This document shows, piece after piece, positions 21,884 to 33,997 of a stretch of DNA of 64,000 bases. Source of the DNA: Fagopyrum homotropicum (taxonomy: Eukaryota; Streptophyta; Magnoliopsida; Caryophyllales; Polygonaceae); contig BSWB01000005.1 of the NCBI GenBank assembly GCA_033239125.1, positions 140,302,494 to 140,366,493 of the forward strand. Direction: 5' to 3'. The notes below the pieces were generated by a model. It did no database searches. It saw nothing but the letters and a program-made list of their open reading frames with translations, and was not told where the DNA came from. A program made the position numbers and the translations under genes. Positions within the stretch are counted from its first letter, which is position 1; each line of letters starts with the position of its first letter.

Positions 21884-24800
21884 CTATACCACCTGGTAAT
21901 TTTCGGGATGAAGAATGATCTTTTGAGCATATTTTGGAGGGGCACCGCCTTTCAGCGGCAAGACGCCCACAACCTGTTTCAACCAAAACACGGCATGAGT
22001 AGTGACCAGGATGATACAATTGTAAACAATGCAACATTGTAAGCCTATTCATACGCCATGAAGGTATTGCATGATCACCAGATTCAGTTCAAGTTCGACT
22101 TGTGAACAATGATAAATATAGTATGTTGTGAACTGTGAAGGATCTTGGTTTTAACCCTAAAACGTTTAATATGATAATCTAAGATGAGAATAGCTTACCT
22201 TCACGTCACTGAAAGTAGTATTAGCACTGAATTGGACGGATATGGGGAAGAAAACTGATGCATCAGTGGCAGGAATAACAAACTCCATTGATCCACTGTT
22301 GTGTTCCACAGGTAAAATGCTTTAGAAATGACCCTAGTAATGAACTTTGCATAATAGAGGCTAATTTGTAATTCACCTGCGGTTGGAGTCATCTACCAGC
22401 ACTATGGACCATTCCAGAGATGAATTCCTCGAATCATATCTGCACTTACGAAGTTTTAAATGACGGTAACAATAACTTGTCTCACAGTTTATATTAATGG
22501 AGGAAACTGTGACTCACCTCCAATCTCCATCAATCTGTGTAACATTCGGAGCCTCACGAAGAGCAGGTAGAGGAATAGAGATTACAACATGTTGCAGATC
22601 AAACTTTGTTGAAGCTTCATACTCAAGGCTGACGTAAGTGTCATTTCCAGATACAGAGGGCCAGCAGTTAACTGCAAAATAAGTGGTGGTTTAGTTCAAG
22701 CATTCAAATTAAAGGAGAAGACAGATTCAAAGGCAAACACAGATCAGAGTCATCCAACTCACTGGTCAATGGCACAAGTGAAGGGTCCAATCTATCAATT
22801 CTCCATCTTAAGAGGCCAACACCTTCACTCTGGATACCTGTAGGGAAAGCTCTACTAGGATCTTTGAGGCCAAGAATATTTTCATTATTAAACAACTCCT
22901 TGCTAATGTTAGGATGAGTTTTGAACATGACTCCAGGATTACCACCAGACTCAACCTGAGCATAACAGATAAGGTCAAACTTTTAGTTGCACAGAACTAT
23001 TATAACTTATACATCTTCACTCTTAGGGAAGAATATGGAGCTAAAATTTTTTGTATGTTTTCCTGAAGAGTTTTCAAACCTTTTCGTTCTCATTATCACA
23101 TAAAGAGAGAAAATATAGGTCATAAAATTCTAATCAGAAACTATTCATTTGGAACTGTTAATTCATCTTCTCTGGGCCCGACCTATGTTTAAATGTCTTC
23201 CACTGATCCAATCTACGTGAGTTCACTCGGGAATGACATACCTCAACTCGAATATACGCATCCTTTTCCTCCAAAACTTGGAGGGATAATGTTCCTTGAA
23301 CATCAAAGGAACTGACTCCACCATCTCGTTTTAATATCACGTTGAGCTTCTCTTCCACAACGAGTGTAACTGGGTCAGTTGGAGGTGGAGCAGCAGACTT
23401 AGTCCTATTAGCAATAGGCTGCACATCTTCGATAATCTCCTCACCCTCAGCTTTCAGGGAAGCCAAGAACTGGTTGGTCCTTTTTGTTTTACCTAACTGC
23501 ATCCCACTACCCTTAGGTGGAGCATTGGCAGCTGCAGCTGGACGGCTTGCTGAATTACAAGATTATCACAATTAGTTAGGAATACTGGCCATAAACAAAA
23601 AAAAAAAAAAGGACTCATTTAACAACTTATTTTTCTCAGAGTAGCTGTCAGATGACACATGTCTAAGCAAACAAACAACTTGGTCTGTAAATTTTAGAAA
23701 GGAAGAGAACGGAACGTACAAAGAGATATGGAAAGTTGTTTAGAGACTGTTATCAAAAACAGGTTAAAAGGTTCCTGGACAAAAAGCACCAACAATATGT
23801 ATGGACGGGAACAAGAAGCCCTCAGAAATAAATAAAGTCACTTGACTTAACATGGTGACTCCACCAGGTTTAGAATTGAAAGTAAAAAGATCTTAATATG
23901 CACAACACTTGAAAATAAAATGTAGTCCATCCAGATTATAGAATGCATCAATGTACTAAAAACTAAAACACATTATCATGAAAGCAGATAACTTGTGCAT
24001 ACCTCGGGATTTGGTAGCAAATGAATCCATATCAGTATTGGATCCAAATCCAGAGCCACTGCCAAACCCACCACTGCTAGATATGCTCACATCATTGAAG
24101 CCGCCGTCAATCCTTCCAGAACCCATTGATTGTAGGGACATGAATCCTCCCTTATCAGTACCTCTATTCTTTTCAATCTGCAGAATAACTTAACAATGTC
24201 AGCCTTTGGTGGAGCTAAAATCACAAGGGAGACCAACTGCCGATTAGGGAGAGAAGAAAATACCCTGCTTTTGTCAATCTCATTGGCTTTTCGCTTCATT
24301 ACATCCTTGGTCTCATTGATCTTGCTCTGGATTACCAATTTGTGCAGCTTCTCTTCATGACTCTCCATTTCACAGTACTGCTTAACTTGTGCAACAGTTA
24401 CATTCTCTTTGTGTCCAAGGGAAATTACTTCATCAAATGCAAAAATTAGCTCAAATGCTGCCCTGCAGATACCTTCTTCATCTAAAGACATTGCATATTC
24501 CGGTGTCTTTTCATGATTAAGGAATGAACTTATCAAATTTAAAAAATGGATCAAGTTTGTTTCATGAAAATTCAAATGCAGGAATTTCAGAATATATGAA
24601 GGATACAAGTTTTGAAAGCAGCCGCAGTGTCTCCAAGTCTTCCAAAATGTTACTTTGTTTATTTGTGACAAGAAGCAAGTATAAAGCTTCTATTGGCTGA
24701 TAAACATATCGCACATTTTCAGTCTCAACATAAGTATGCTGCTTCCCTGTTCCAACCAACTTGGGGAAAGCCGCCAGAAGTCCCTCAATCCTTATACGAG

Positions 24801-25620
24801 TCATATCCACAAACTGTCTCGAGACAAGTGCTGCAGCCATAGAACAAAAAAATCACCAGTGAAAAAAGAAACCTGGTTCATATCTACGGAATGCACGAAT
24901 TCTTCCAATTATCCCAAAAGCACTTCACTGGTGCTAATGGAAAAAGAAGGATATGAAACAAATAAAATAAATGCGCCATAATTATGTAGGCATTTGGTCC
25001 CATGATGGGGAGATAACTACACTAAGGCTTAGTTAAGTATGCTGATTCATAGCACCAACAAAGCTATAATTATGCAAGAGTCACAATATATGTACATAAA
25101 CTAAAGAGAATGAGAAAACAGTATAGATACCTTTTCCAGATTTACTGATGATAGAAGCCGCAAGGACAACCTACATCAGATGACAGAGAAAACAACAAGT
25201 TAGATAAGCTTGATAATAACCAAGGTAAATGAAGTCAGACAAACAATCACATTTCTGGAAGAAATACTAAGTTCACATAATGATTGTACCTGTTGTCACG
25301 CATCTACACAATTCATCTATGATTTCATTTCTTTAAGGCTTGGGAGAGAGATATACATTTACCATGTTCCCTATTCTTGCTACAAAATTTTGTTCCCAAC
25401 TAGTTATGATTGTACCTGTTGTCAGGCATCTATACAATTCATCTATGATTTCATTTCTTTGAGAGAGATATATACATTTACCATGTTCCTTATTCTTGCT
25501 ACAAATTTTCTAACTAGTCTCAAGTTATATTGTATAGAGACAATGAGTCAAAAAGAGATACGTAAAAACTAAAAAGCATTAGCAACACCATATGCAGGTT
25601 CAAATCATAGAACTCACCAT
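21884..25620 (-). CDS. Coatomer subunit delta (delta-COP)
   Basis: Subunit of the COPI coat that buds retrograde Golgi-to-ER vesicles; it works with beta-COP in the adaptor-like half of coatomer on Golgi membranes. Eleven coding exons join in phase, all with GT-AG introns: 25618-25620, 25131-25170, 24607-24830, 24264-24506, 24003-24177, 23242-23549, 22763-22955, 22518-22671, 22377-22439, 22199-22295 and 21884-21973. They give 529 residues, the usual plant length. The N-terminal longin domain (about 1-140) includes QFVDMTRIRIEGLLAAFPKL. A Gly/Ser-rich linker follows (about 185-230), then the C-terminal mu-homology domain (about 280-529) with LLRWRIDRLDPSLVPL and NCWPSVSGNDTYVSLEY. It ends GGAPPKYAQKI ... 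ENYQVV. The start codon is the last three bases of its exon. No lesion is seen. Confidence 0.97.
25282..25525. repeat. Direct duplication inside delta-COP intron
   Basis: GATTGTACCTGTTGTCA at 25282 and 25408 begins two copies of about 115-126 bp in the long intron before 25618. Confidence 0.85.
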
Positions 25621-26420
25621 CTTGGCAGCTACAGAACCAGCACCGTGCCTGTGAGTACCAACAAACATATAATCAGGAAGCCACAAAATGCACTTTGGAA
25701 GGAAAATGAACACTTAAAAATGTAAAATGAGAAAGATTAAGAGTTAACAGCATTTACTAAACAAGACCAATTTTTTTTTTTTTTGAGGAACTAAGCAACG
25801 CCAATTAAGCCATTAAAAGATCGTTTAAAACAGCTGAATTATGTGTTAAACCATAAAAAATATAAGGCATATTGCTCAAAACGATATATAAGTTAAGGGG
25901 GAAAACGAAAACGAAAACACCGTCTAAATTAACTCTGGGATCTCAATCTCCAGATATAACTTGGATCTGATCTAGTGAGCTGTATATATCCGAGATCAAA
26001 CTCCTGAAAGTATGTAATCCTTGTAGAATATAACATACAAAAATTAAAAAATGAAGAAGTACAAATACTAAGTGATTTTTACTAGCTAACCAAATACTCA
26101 ATCGAATCACCGTTAATCAAAACAAATCAACAGAGTAAAAGAGCAATTAAAACGGCTGAATCGTGTGTTACTACTATAAAACCGCGGAATCAACGATTGG
26201 ATCTCAGTTTGAGAACAGAAACTGAAAGAGGGAAAGAAAACCTAGATCTTGATTATACAAAATTCAAAACGAAAATGTGGAGAGATAGAAACAGATAGAA
26301 AATCGAAAGTATACCTGTGATATAGCAGATTTAAATCGATTGGATCCCAGGAGAAATTGGTTTGCAGACGAAGAAAAAACGATATGACGAGGGACAATGG
26401 AGACGGAAACTTGGATTGAA
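25621..26420 (-). other. 5' untranslated exons and leader intron of delta-COP
   Basis: The start-codon exon extends upstream to 25648 (acceptor CTCACAG). A donor CACAG/GTATAC at 26314/26315 defines a leader exon from 26315 to about 26400-26420, separated by an intron of about 660 bp. Leader introns of this kind are common in constitutively expressed plant genes. The transcription start is not determined. Confidence 0.6.
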
Positions 26421-26449
26421 ATCCTTATTACAAGTTTACCAATTATAGT

Positions 26450-26749
26450 TTATTCCGATTTTGCCCTTATCACATTTATTACATTATAAATCAAAGTTTC
26501 CCCGATGACTAATTTATTTCCGATTTTGCCCCGACCCACAAAAAATTGAACCAAGCTAAACGTTGCCGAACCCGGACGGGGGCAATAGGTTCTTCCAGGG
26601 ACGACGTGGATAGCTTGAGATTGAGAGAAAGAACCTTCAGCAATTGCAGTGGTGGCCTCAGCGTCAGCAGATAGAGGGGACTGAAGCAAGAAGCTTACAC
26701 CATGAACAAGTAACAACAGAAAAGCTGATCTCCATGGGATTGATGACAT
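26450..26749 (-). CDS. Possible secreted small protein, unassigned
   Basis: A 99-residue open frame. It begins with MSSIPWRSAFLLLLVHGVSF and a cleavage-like region SADAEA, a good signal peptide of about 30 residues. The middle (AIAEGSFSQSQAIHVVPGRT) looks protein-like, while the end is less convincing. I do not recognise a family. It stops only about 30-50 bases before the delta-COP leader, and the MULE inserted about 170 bases upstream of its ATG. It may be the first exon of a longer gene that has decayed, or a chance frame. Confidence 0.4.
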   Translation of the reverse strand: MSSIPWRSAFLLLLVHGVSFLLQSPLSADAEATTAIAEGSFSQSQAIHVVPGRTYCPRPGSATFSLVQFFVGRGKIGNKLVIGETLIYNVINVIRAKSE

Positions 26750-26962
26750 AGCTATGGCGAATTTCCAGAAACACGAAGAGAGACAATTGGGTGTTTTGGA
26801 AAACGCAAGTCAATGTTGCCTACGATGAAATGATCTTCACTAGTGTAGCACATCACTGCAGATGTAGAGCTTTTTTTCTTCTTCTCGGATTTGCTGTCAG
26901 TAGTCATCGGATGTAAAGGGTTCGTGCTATTCGTACCCACATATTCAAGCTATTCGTACCCA

Positions 26963-27235
26963 GTACACGGCTACGCTTCACGTCGCTGTAGTAGAAATAC
27001 AAATTCATTCGACAAAATACAAGAGAACTTACTACGCCTACACTTCCCGTAGACGTAGTAGTCCACATAGCAAAATGGTGGAAGGGACTGCTACGACTAC
27101 GCTTCCCGTAGGCGTAGCAGTCCCATCCACCATTTTGTTATTGGACTACTACTACGAGACGCGTAGTCGTAGTTTTTCCAAGTAACCGTTGTGAAAACTA
27201 TGACTACGCTTCTCGTAGACGTAGTATTGAGAACT
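26963..27235. repeat. Subterminal palindrome array, left end of MULE
   Basis: Four hairpin-forming motifs of the type CTACGCxTCxCGTAGxCGTAG (for example at 27029-27062, 27090-27122, 27145-27175 and 27200-27230), separated by short spacers. They mirror the array at 30940-31160. Confidence 0.8.
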
Positions 27236-27362
27236 AGCCGTTATCCAACGGTAATGTAACCCAAACATTAGTATAAATATTATGCATTCGACCGAACTCG
27301 TACATAATCATTCCATAAAACCTCATTGTCAAACGTTGTTTCGCAAAAAAAGTCATTCGAAA

Positions 27363-29760
27363 ATGAATTCCGACGATGGAGAAGCGAGATATCATTCCGG
27401 CGATTGAGAAGAGGATGACGGTGTTGATTTCGGCGGTGGTGAAGATGATGTGGAGGGTGACGAGGGCTTGTTCAATCCCACGATGCTTAGTAGTTACGAT
27501 CCGTATTCGGGTGTTGAGGTTACTTTTTTCAATTCGTTTGTTTTGACGTAGTTTAGTGTTATATGTTTTAGTTAGTTTTATGTTATATGTTTTAGTCGTT
27601 AATTAATGAATTAGTAGACAATTAGTCAATAAGTAATGTTATTTGTCGTTAAATAAAGAATTTACTCGTTAATTAGGTGTCAATTAGTCGTTAATTGAAG
27701 AAAATAGTCATTAATTAGTGAATTAGTAGACAATTATAATGTAATTAGTCGTTAATTAATTTGAGCAATGTTAGAACATATGTATAGTCGTAGTAAAGAA
27801 ATTTTCGAAATAATTATTGTAGGCTGCCGATATTCCCGATGATTATGACTATACTAGTTTGTTCGTGGACCATCGGATATGGACTCGTTAGTTGCATGGG
27901 TTCTTGAGAGAGCTGGAAGTGGAAATATGGTTCTCATCAAACTAAAGTCCTACAAGTCGGATGATCGTCGTTTTGAAAAGGTGATATTTGTGTGTGAGCA
28001 TCACGGAGTCCGCAAGAGTGAGGCGAAGGGCTTGAGGAAACTATGCAAAACGAAGAAGTTCGATTGTAATTCTCGCTTACACGTTGATGAGGTGCAAAGG
28101 GGTCTTTGGGGTGTGAGGAATGTTCACGGAATTCACAATCATCATCTTCCGAAGAAGTTGGTAGGTCATGCTTTTGTTGGACGGTTGACGAAGGCACAAA
28201 TGAAACGAGTTCAAATCTACACCGAAGCGGGAATGCCACCGAGGGAAATTGTTCGTTTCTTAAAGAGTGATTTTGAACCCGATAAGATGGTCACTTCTAG
28301 GAAGCAAGTTTCAAACGCTCGGAATAAATTTAGGTTGGAAGCGATGGGAGATCGAACTGTAATTCAAGAAGCGTTGAAATTCTTGAAAGAGAAGGATTAT
28401 ACGTGGGATATTAGGATGGAAAAGCCCATCCCGAGTCGAAGCGTTGGGTTGTCATGTTTCCTTACGTCGTCATCATGGATGCTACATACAAGACGAACAG
28501 GTTATTATGTAATTTATATTATTTGTTTATATTAACCTCTTTTTAATTACAAAATCTCATACATTATATTTTTAAGATATGACATGCCGTTGTTGGAGAT
28601 CGTCGGATTGACCAGCACACAACAAACTTTTTCCGTTGCGTTTGTGTTAATGAAAAGGGAGACGACGGGTCATTACGAGTGGACTTTGGAACGCATTGCC
28701 TTGTTATTCAATGGAAAGAAGCCGGAAGTGATAGTGACGGACCGTGAATTAGGTCTCATAAAAGCAATGTCGAGAGTCTTCGCAGATGCGAAACATATTT
28801 TGTGTGAGTGGCACGTGTTCAAAAACATCGAATCAAATAGTTGGTGGAAGTTACATTCGCCATCCATCCAAGCAAAATTCATGAGCGATTGTCATGAGTT
28901 GTTTGACTCGACTACTATTGCGGCTTATGAGACGAGACTCTTGGATATGAGGGATAGTTGGATGAACAAGTATTATTTGATGGAGTACCTCGAGAAGACA
29001 TGGTTGGACAAGTACAAGGAAGCTATTGTTCGTTGTTGGACCGATCACTACCTCCATCTCGGATCAAGGACAACTGGAAGGTTAGACAAATACTCATTAC
29101 ATCTTTTATTGTTAAGTTTACTAATAATGATCTATTTTTTAATTTTAAATTATGTTCTAATCTTAGGGCTGAGGATGCTCATTCGGTGCTAAGAGAACTC
29201 TTAAGTCTACTCGTTGTGGATTTGATATTCTCATCAAGGCCATCCATAGAATGATAGGAGATCAGATTGATGAGATTCAAGGTACCATAGAGAAGTCGCG
29301 TACTCACGCTATCGTAGGCATCCAAGAAGACCCTATGTTTACATTTCTTATCCGAAAGGTGTCAAACAACTGCATGAATTACTTGATCAAGAATTGCAAA
29401 TTGGCGCGCCAAGGGACATTTGATGCTACATGTGACGACTGGTATTGGAGGCAATCACACGGGATCCCATGCGTGCATGAGTTTGCAGCGGCTCTCCGGG
29501 AAAACATGCCTATATTTTTTACTGCAATACATCCATTTTGGAGGCAAGTTGTGTGGCATGAGGTCACGGAAGAAGTGGAAGAACCCAAGGCTATTCCTTT
29601 GTCGATGGAGGATATTATTTTGGCATCTTTTATGGCCATGCACAGGGAGGGTAGGTTGAGCCAAGACATTGTGGACAAGTTCGGGGCTTATGCGGCAAGT
29701 GTGTTGTATCCGACGGAGTCAGTTGCTCGGGCTTATGCGGCAACTAATATCATTAATTAA
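27363..29760 (+). pseudogene. MULE transposase, decayed
   Basis: Exons about 27363-27520, 27823-28500, 28577-29080 and 29167-29760; the last three are joined by clear GT-AG introns. Readable parts are an N-terminal DNA-binding-like region (VIFVCEHHGVRKSEA, FDCNSRLHVDEVQRGLWGVR), the MULE catalytic domain (VVMFPYVVIMDATYKTNR with the first Asp, then PEVIVTDRELGLIKAM with the second, CEWHVFKNIE), and a SWIM zinc finger (CDDWYWRQSHGIPCVHEF). Lesions: a stop (TGA) after GEARYHSGD in the first exon, a frame change near 27870, another before HPESKRWVVMFP (about 28420), and a single-base frameshift at about 29192 (HSVL/KRTLK). It resembles plant MURA/FAR1-like transposases. The catalytic core is well preserved but the gene is not translatable as it stands. 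Confidence 0.85.
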
Positions 29761-30600
29761 AGACTAAATACATTAATTATTGACCAATAATCCACTACTT
29801 GTTAACTAATATCACTAATTAACGACTAATTACATTATCTTTTGCCACTACTTGTTAACTAATAATCCACTAATTATTAAATAATTGTTAACTAATATCA
29901 CTAATTGACGACTAGTTATATTATCTATTGATAAATAATCCACTAACTGTTAACTAATTTCATTAATTAACGACTAATTATATTAATTATTGCCTAACAA
30001 ACGACTAATAGTTAACTAATTTCATTAATTAACGATAAATTTTCGATTACTAGTTCACTATTTGTCTATTCTTTCACTAATTAACGAGTAATTTCTTCAA
30101 ACAACGACTAATTTCATTACTAATTTCATTAATTCTCGGCTAATTGTTCACTAATTGTCTATTCTTTCACTAGTTAACGAGTAATTTCTTCAAACAACGA
30201 GTCATTGATAACTAATTTCATTAATTCTCGACTAATTGTTCACTAATTGACGACTAAATTAGTAATTAACGATTAATTTCTTTAATTAACGACTTAGTAT
30301 CGACTTATTGTTTACTAATTGTCTAATTTGAACAAATTCATTACTTAACGATTAATTTTATTTATTATTGAGTAATTACACGGCTAAATATCGACTAATT
30401 TTCTAACTAACTACTAATTTCATTACTTAATTATCTATTTAACAACTAATTTCTTCAATAAACCACTAACTGTCTACAAATTTACTAACTAACCACTAAT
30501 TGGTTATCCAATTAACAAAAAAACTCACTAATTGATAAATAATGTATTCAATTAAAATTATATTATCTAGTAATTATATAAATATAAAATAAAATTTAAA
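29761..30600. repeat. AT-rich repeats between the two MULE genes
   Basis: Irregular repeats of CACTAATTAACGACTAATT and variants. The same motif in reverse orientation (TAGTCGTTAATTAATGAATT) fills 27600-27760 near the left end. Confidence 0.8.
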
Positions 30601-30621
30601 TAAAATAAAAGCCGTACCCCA

Positions 30622-30792
30622 CTAACAACGCGGGATGTGCGACATCCCCAACAACTCGTGAGCGTCCTCCTCGTCCGGCGTCCAAATCGGGAACGCCTCG
30701 TCGCCGGACTCGTTGCCGGAATCACCTCCTCCACTGCCGGAGCGGCTACCGGTACGGACAATCCCGTCATGTCTCCCCCTAGTCCTGACCAT
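30622..30792 (-). CDS. Possible second MULE ORF, small acidic protein
   Basis: Minus-strand frame of 56 residues starting MVRTRGRHDGIVRTGSRSG and continuing GGGDSGNESGDEAFPIWTPD and EEDAHELLGMSHIPRC. Before the ATG lies a CAACAA-rich leader and CT-rich sequence typical of plant 5' untranslated regions. It is convergent with the transposase, a layout like mudrA/mudrB of maize MuDR, but I see no sequence likeness to mudrB. A competing frame (30567-30770) exists. Function unknown. Confidence 0.4.
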   Translation of the reverse strand: MVRTRGRHDGIVRTGSRSGSGGGDSGNESGDEAFPIWTPDEEDAHELLGMSHIPRC

Positions 30793-30934
30793 CTTCTTGT
30801 ACTTGTTGTTGTTGGTGGTTGTTGGTGGTTGTTGTTTGTTGTTGTTGGTCGCCGGCGATCAATCGAAAGAAGACGAAGAAGATAGACGAAGAAGGTGATA
30901 GGAAGACGAAAAAGAATGCGGCTACGCAGAAGTA

Positions 30935-31160
30935 ACCCTTTTTAACGACGTACGCCTACGCCTCTCGCAGACGTAGTTGCTTTCCGTACATGAAAAAGCA
31001 ACTACGCCTGTGAGAGGCGTAGGCGTAGTTGCTTTCCTCTTTTTTGAATCGGAAAGCAACCACGCCTACTCTTCTCGTACGCGTAGTTGATTTTCCCTTT
31101 TTTTAAAAAATTGATGACTACCAAAATTACGCCTACGAGAAGCGTAGGCGTAGTTTGGGT
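30935..31160. repeat. Subterminal palindrome array, right end of MULE
   Basis: Four motifs such as TACGCCTCTCGCAGACGTAG and TACGCCTACGAGAAGCGTAG, each able to form a short hairpin, mirroring 26963-27235. Confidence 0.8.
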
Positions 31161-31245
31161 ACGAATAGCATGAATATGTGGGTACAAATAGCAATCTGGG
31201 ATGTAAAGGTTTGGTTCGAATAGTGTCACACATAGGAATGGAAAT

Positions 31246-31562
31246 TAGGGTGAGCAAAAATATCCGATCCGACTAATCTGATCCGCTAATACGAAGATCC
31301 GATCCGAAAAAATCTGATTCTGAAGATATCCGGCAATTGGTGATCCGAGTCCGATCCAATCCGATCCGGACATATTTTCGGATCATCGGATCGGATGCGG
31401 GTTAGAGTTTAGAGGAAAAGGTCGGATCGGATAGGATATATCCGACTAGTCTATGAATAAATGTCCGGGTCGGATCGGATCTTCGGATTGGATATCTATC
31501 CGGATAAAATTATCGGATATCTGGTTGCTCTCGGATCGAATATTTAAAAATGCTCACCCCTA
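31246..31562. mobile_element. hAT MITE, 317 bp
   Basis: Perfect 8-bp target duplication ATGGAAAT at 31238-31245 and 31563-31570. Ends TAGG(G)TGAGCA and TGCTCACCCCTA are inverted repeats with one lost G on the left. The interior is rich in GGATCGGAT/ATCCGATCC motifs. It sits inside the left end of the larger hAT element. Confidence 0.9.
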
Positions 31563-31948
31563 ATGGAAATGGGTCGGTTTATGGGTGGAAGTTTCACTTC
31601 CACCAACCACCCACCTTACATAAACTCTCACCCACCCCGCTCACCAGCCGCCTAACACTTCCCTCGTCACCACCCACCACTCACCGGTGGTTCGGGTGAA
31701 ATAACTAGTGTGTATTGTGTAGTATACCTTTTAATTTTTAAGCGTTTCAATGTATAAAGTAAATTTATATTTTAAAGTAACACAAATATAAATCTACTAA
31801 ATTACGGAACATTATCCAACATTACAAACCAACGTGGAAAATAAAATCCAATTAGTACAAAACTATGCAAATAAACGCAATATTTTTGCAAACAACAAAT
31901 GTAAATCAACATATACTACAATCAAACTCCTTTAGAGCTCGATGTAGC

Positions 31949-33628
31949 TGTAACACCCCAAATCCGCGGGACTCGGAGTGCCACATTGGGCTAGGATCTC
32001 ATAGTGGATCCTGACCCTAGCCTGACAACAAGTTCACTGGACCTTACAACATGGCACTGACAGATATGAAAACAAATACATAAAACTGTATAAAACTGTA
32101 CATCCCAAAAGGTAAGACCACATAGCCGAGTACAAACATCACACCTCACGCAGGAGGTAACAAAAGACCAACCTCACACAGGAGGGAAAAGATAAACAAA
32201 CCCAAAAACCCACAACAACCTATGTACGAGACGTCCTCGGCCTGCCACCCTCCTAGATCACCCAGCAGCATGCCTATCCTGTAGGGCATCTACAACATGG
32301 TAATAACCATTAGCTATCCATACACATATATAGAGTAATGCATAAGCACAATCACACATAGGGAAAGATAAACATATCAGCATACTTTCACTCATTTACC
32401 CATTTATTCATCTCAATATAATGGCCATTCACTCAAATCGTATAGATATAGTGTATATGAAACTAGGTGACACGAGGACCGATACATCCTCGCCTCTGAG
32501 CCTGCTAGCCAGCCGTACTAGTATCGGTCACACAATCCGTGTACCCTATGGGAGTGGATTGCGTCCTTCCTATAAACCGGTCTGGCCTGACATCAGAGAA
32601 CCTCCCAGACTCCTCGGCGGGATGAAAGGGAAAGGTTATCACAGCCACGCAGTGGAGCAATCAATAAAACATAGGTCGGTAAATACGACATCATATGCTA
32701 TCATAGCAAACATATAAGACACACACCACTCATGCAAACACCCAATATAAGGATGGCAGCTAAGTAAGTCCTACGGACTTACCTCAACCTCGTATAAAGC
32801 TCAACCACAACTGGATCACCTCAACACTAGAGGAACAACACAGCCTATAGACAAGGCATAAAGAGATGTCACATCTCTTATCAAACAAAGGGTCACACCT
32901 AGACCCAAAGGGATCCATAGGGATCATATACATCCTATAACCTCGAATAACATGCTAAACCTAAAAGCCACATCAGGGCATAAATCCAACTCATGATATC
33001 ATCACCAACTAAAATCCCATAATTACCAGAATAATATAACGAGCATAATGGAAATTCCAATTATCCATTTTAACCAATTCAAGGTCAATTTATATTAACC
33101 CGCAATACGGAAAACGAATAAATTCATAACTTATTCGTTACTAACCCGATATACAAACCGGAAGAAGATCCAGACTCCTAGTGATACGGGGAGTAAGAGC
33201 GCGGTATAAAACCTTACGTTTGATGACTTGCAGTAGTCCGTCGGCGTTCCGATAGCGGTAAACGGAAGCTTTACCAAAAAGTTAACAAACGGGAAATAAA
33301 TTGATACCACGTTGAAGAGAACAAGATAAGGGATTCGATGGTACAATCGGATTTGAAAATGGATCGAAGACGAGGAATATATTACTGAGTGTATGTATGT
33401 TAGGTTGAACGAACTTTTCTCTCGGCTATGGCTCCGTAACTTTCAGAGTTACAAATGAAGGATGGTGAATTGAAATTGTCTTATAATTGAATAAAGATGT
33501 ACACTTGTTAAGCTAAGAGAATACTTTGTACACGTAGCTTGCAAGTACAGTACATTCTTTACTTAGGATGAATTGAAATTGAAATCGAGAATTGCAGTAC
33601 ATCTAGCCGCCATTCAACTCTCTGAAGC

Positions 33629-33707
<79 letters not shown>

Positions 33708-33997
33708 CCTAAACATTTAATTAAAACGCGGTTATATTTTTCGGTCTTCAAACTTTATGAAATTGGAATATAAAATTCAGAATATTATCGGGATATCTAG
33801 TCCACAACTATCTCGTAAAATGGCATTCCTAAGCCGCATTTCTTAACCGCTAAGAATCGGAATAGCGATTCTTTTATCCGTTTTGTCTTTTTATATTATT
33901 TCACATCTAGGACATATCCGATGTCCCGATCATTTCTCTCAACTGCAACTTTATTTATTGGAGCTCTCAAATTCTCTAAATAACACCGGTTGTTACA
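31949..33997. mobile_element. Solo LTR, about 2 kb
   Basis: Starts TGTAACACCCCAAATCCG and ends CACCGGTTGTTACA, i.e. TG...CA with 6-bp inverted ends (TGTAAC/GTTACA). Flanks GTAGC and GTAAC are a 5-bp target duplication with one mismatch. The length and the TGTAACACCCC start fit Gypsy LTRs of plants. No internal region or partner LTR is present. It holds a (TA)n microsatellite. Confidence 0.7.
33632..33705. repeat. (TA)n microsatellite
   Basis: About 36 uninterrupted TA units. Confidence 0.97.

Larger units (their letters stand above)
26921..31198. mobile_element. MULE (Mutator-like) DNA transposon, about 4.3 kb
   Basis: The ends are inverted repeats of about 38 bp containing TGCTATTCGTACCCACATAT (left from 26923) and its complement (right to about 31193). 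The flanks GGATGTAAAGG at about 26909-26919 and 31199-31209 look like a 9-11-bp target duplication, as Mutator elements make. Inside are a plus-strand MULE transposase (27363-29760), a small minus-strand ORF near the right end, and four palindromes at each end. Intergenic parts (27545-27820 and 29761-30600) are made of TTAACGACTAATT-like repeats. Confidence 0.8.

Noticed and set aside
29379..29678. Minus-strand open frames inside the transposase
   Set aside because: Shadows of the well-supported plus-strand transposase exon.
30637..30885. Plus-strand frames at the right end of the MULE
   Set aside because: Leucine/valine-rich text produced by a GTTGTTG-rich stretch; the minus-strand reading with a CAACAA leader fits better.
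33573..33773. Open frame of alternating Tyr-Ile
   Set aside because: Translation of the (TA)n microsatellite; the same holds for 57425-57622.
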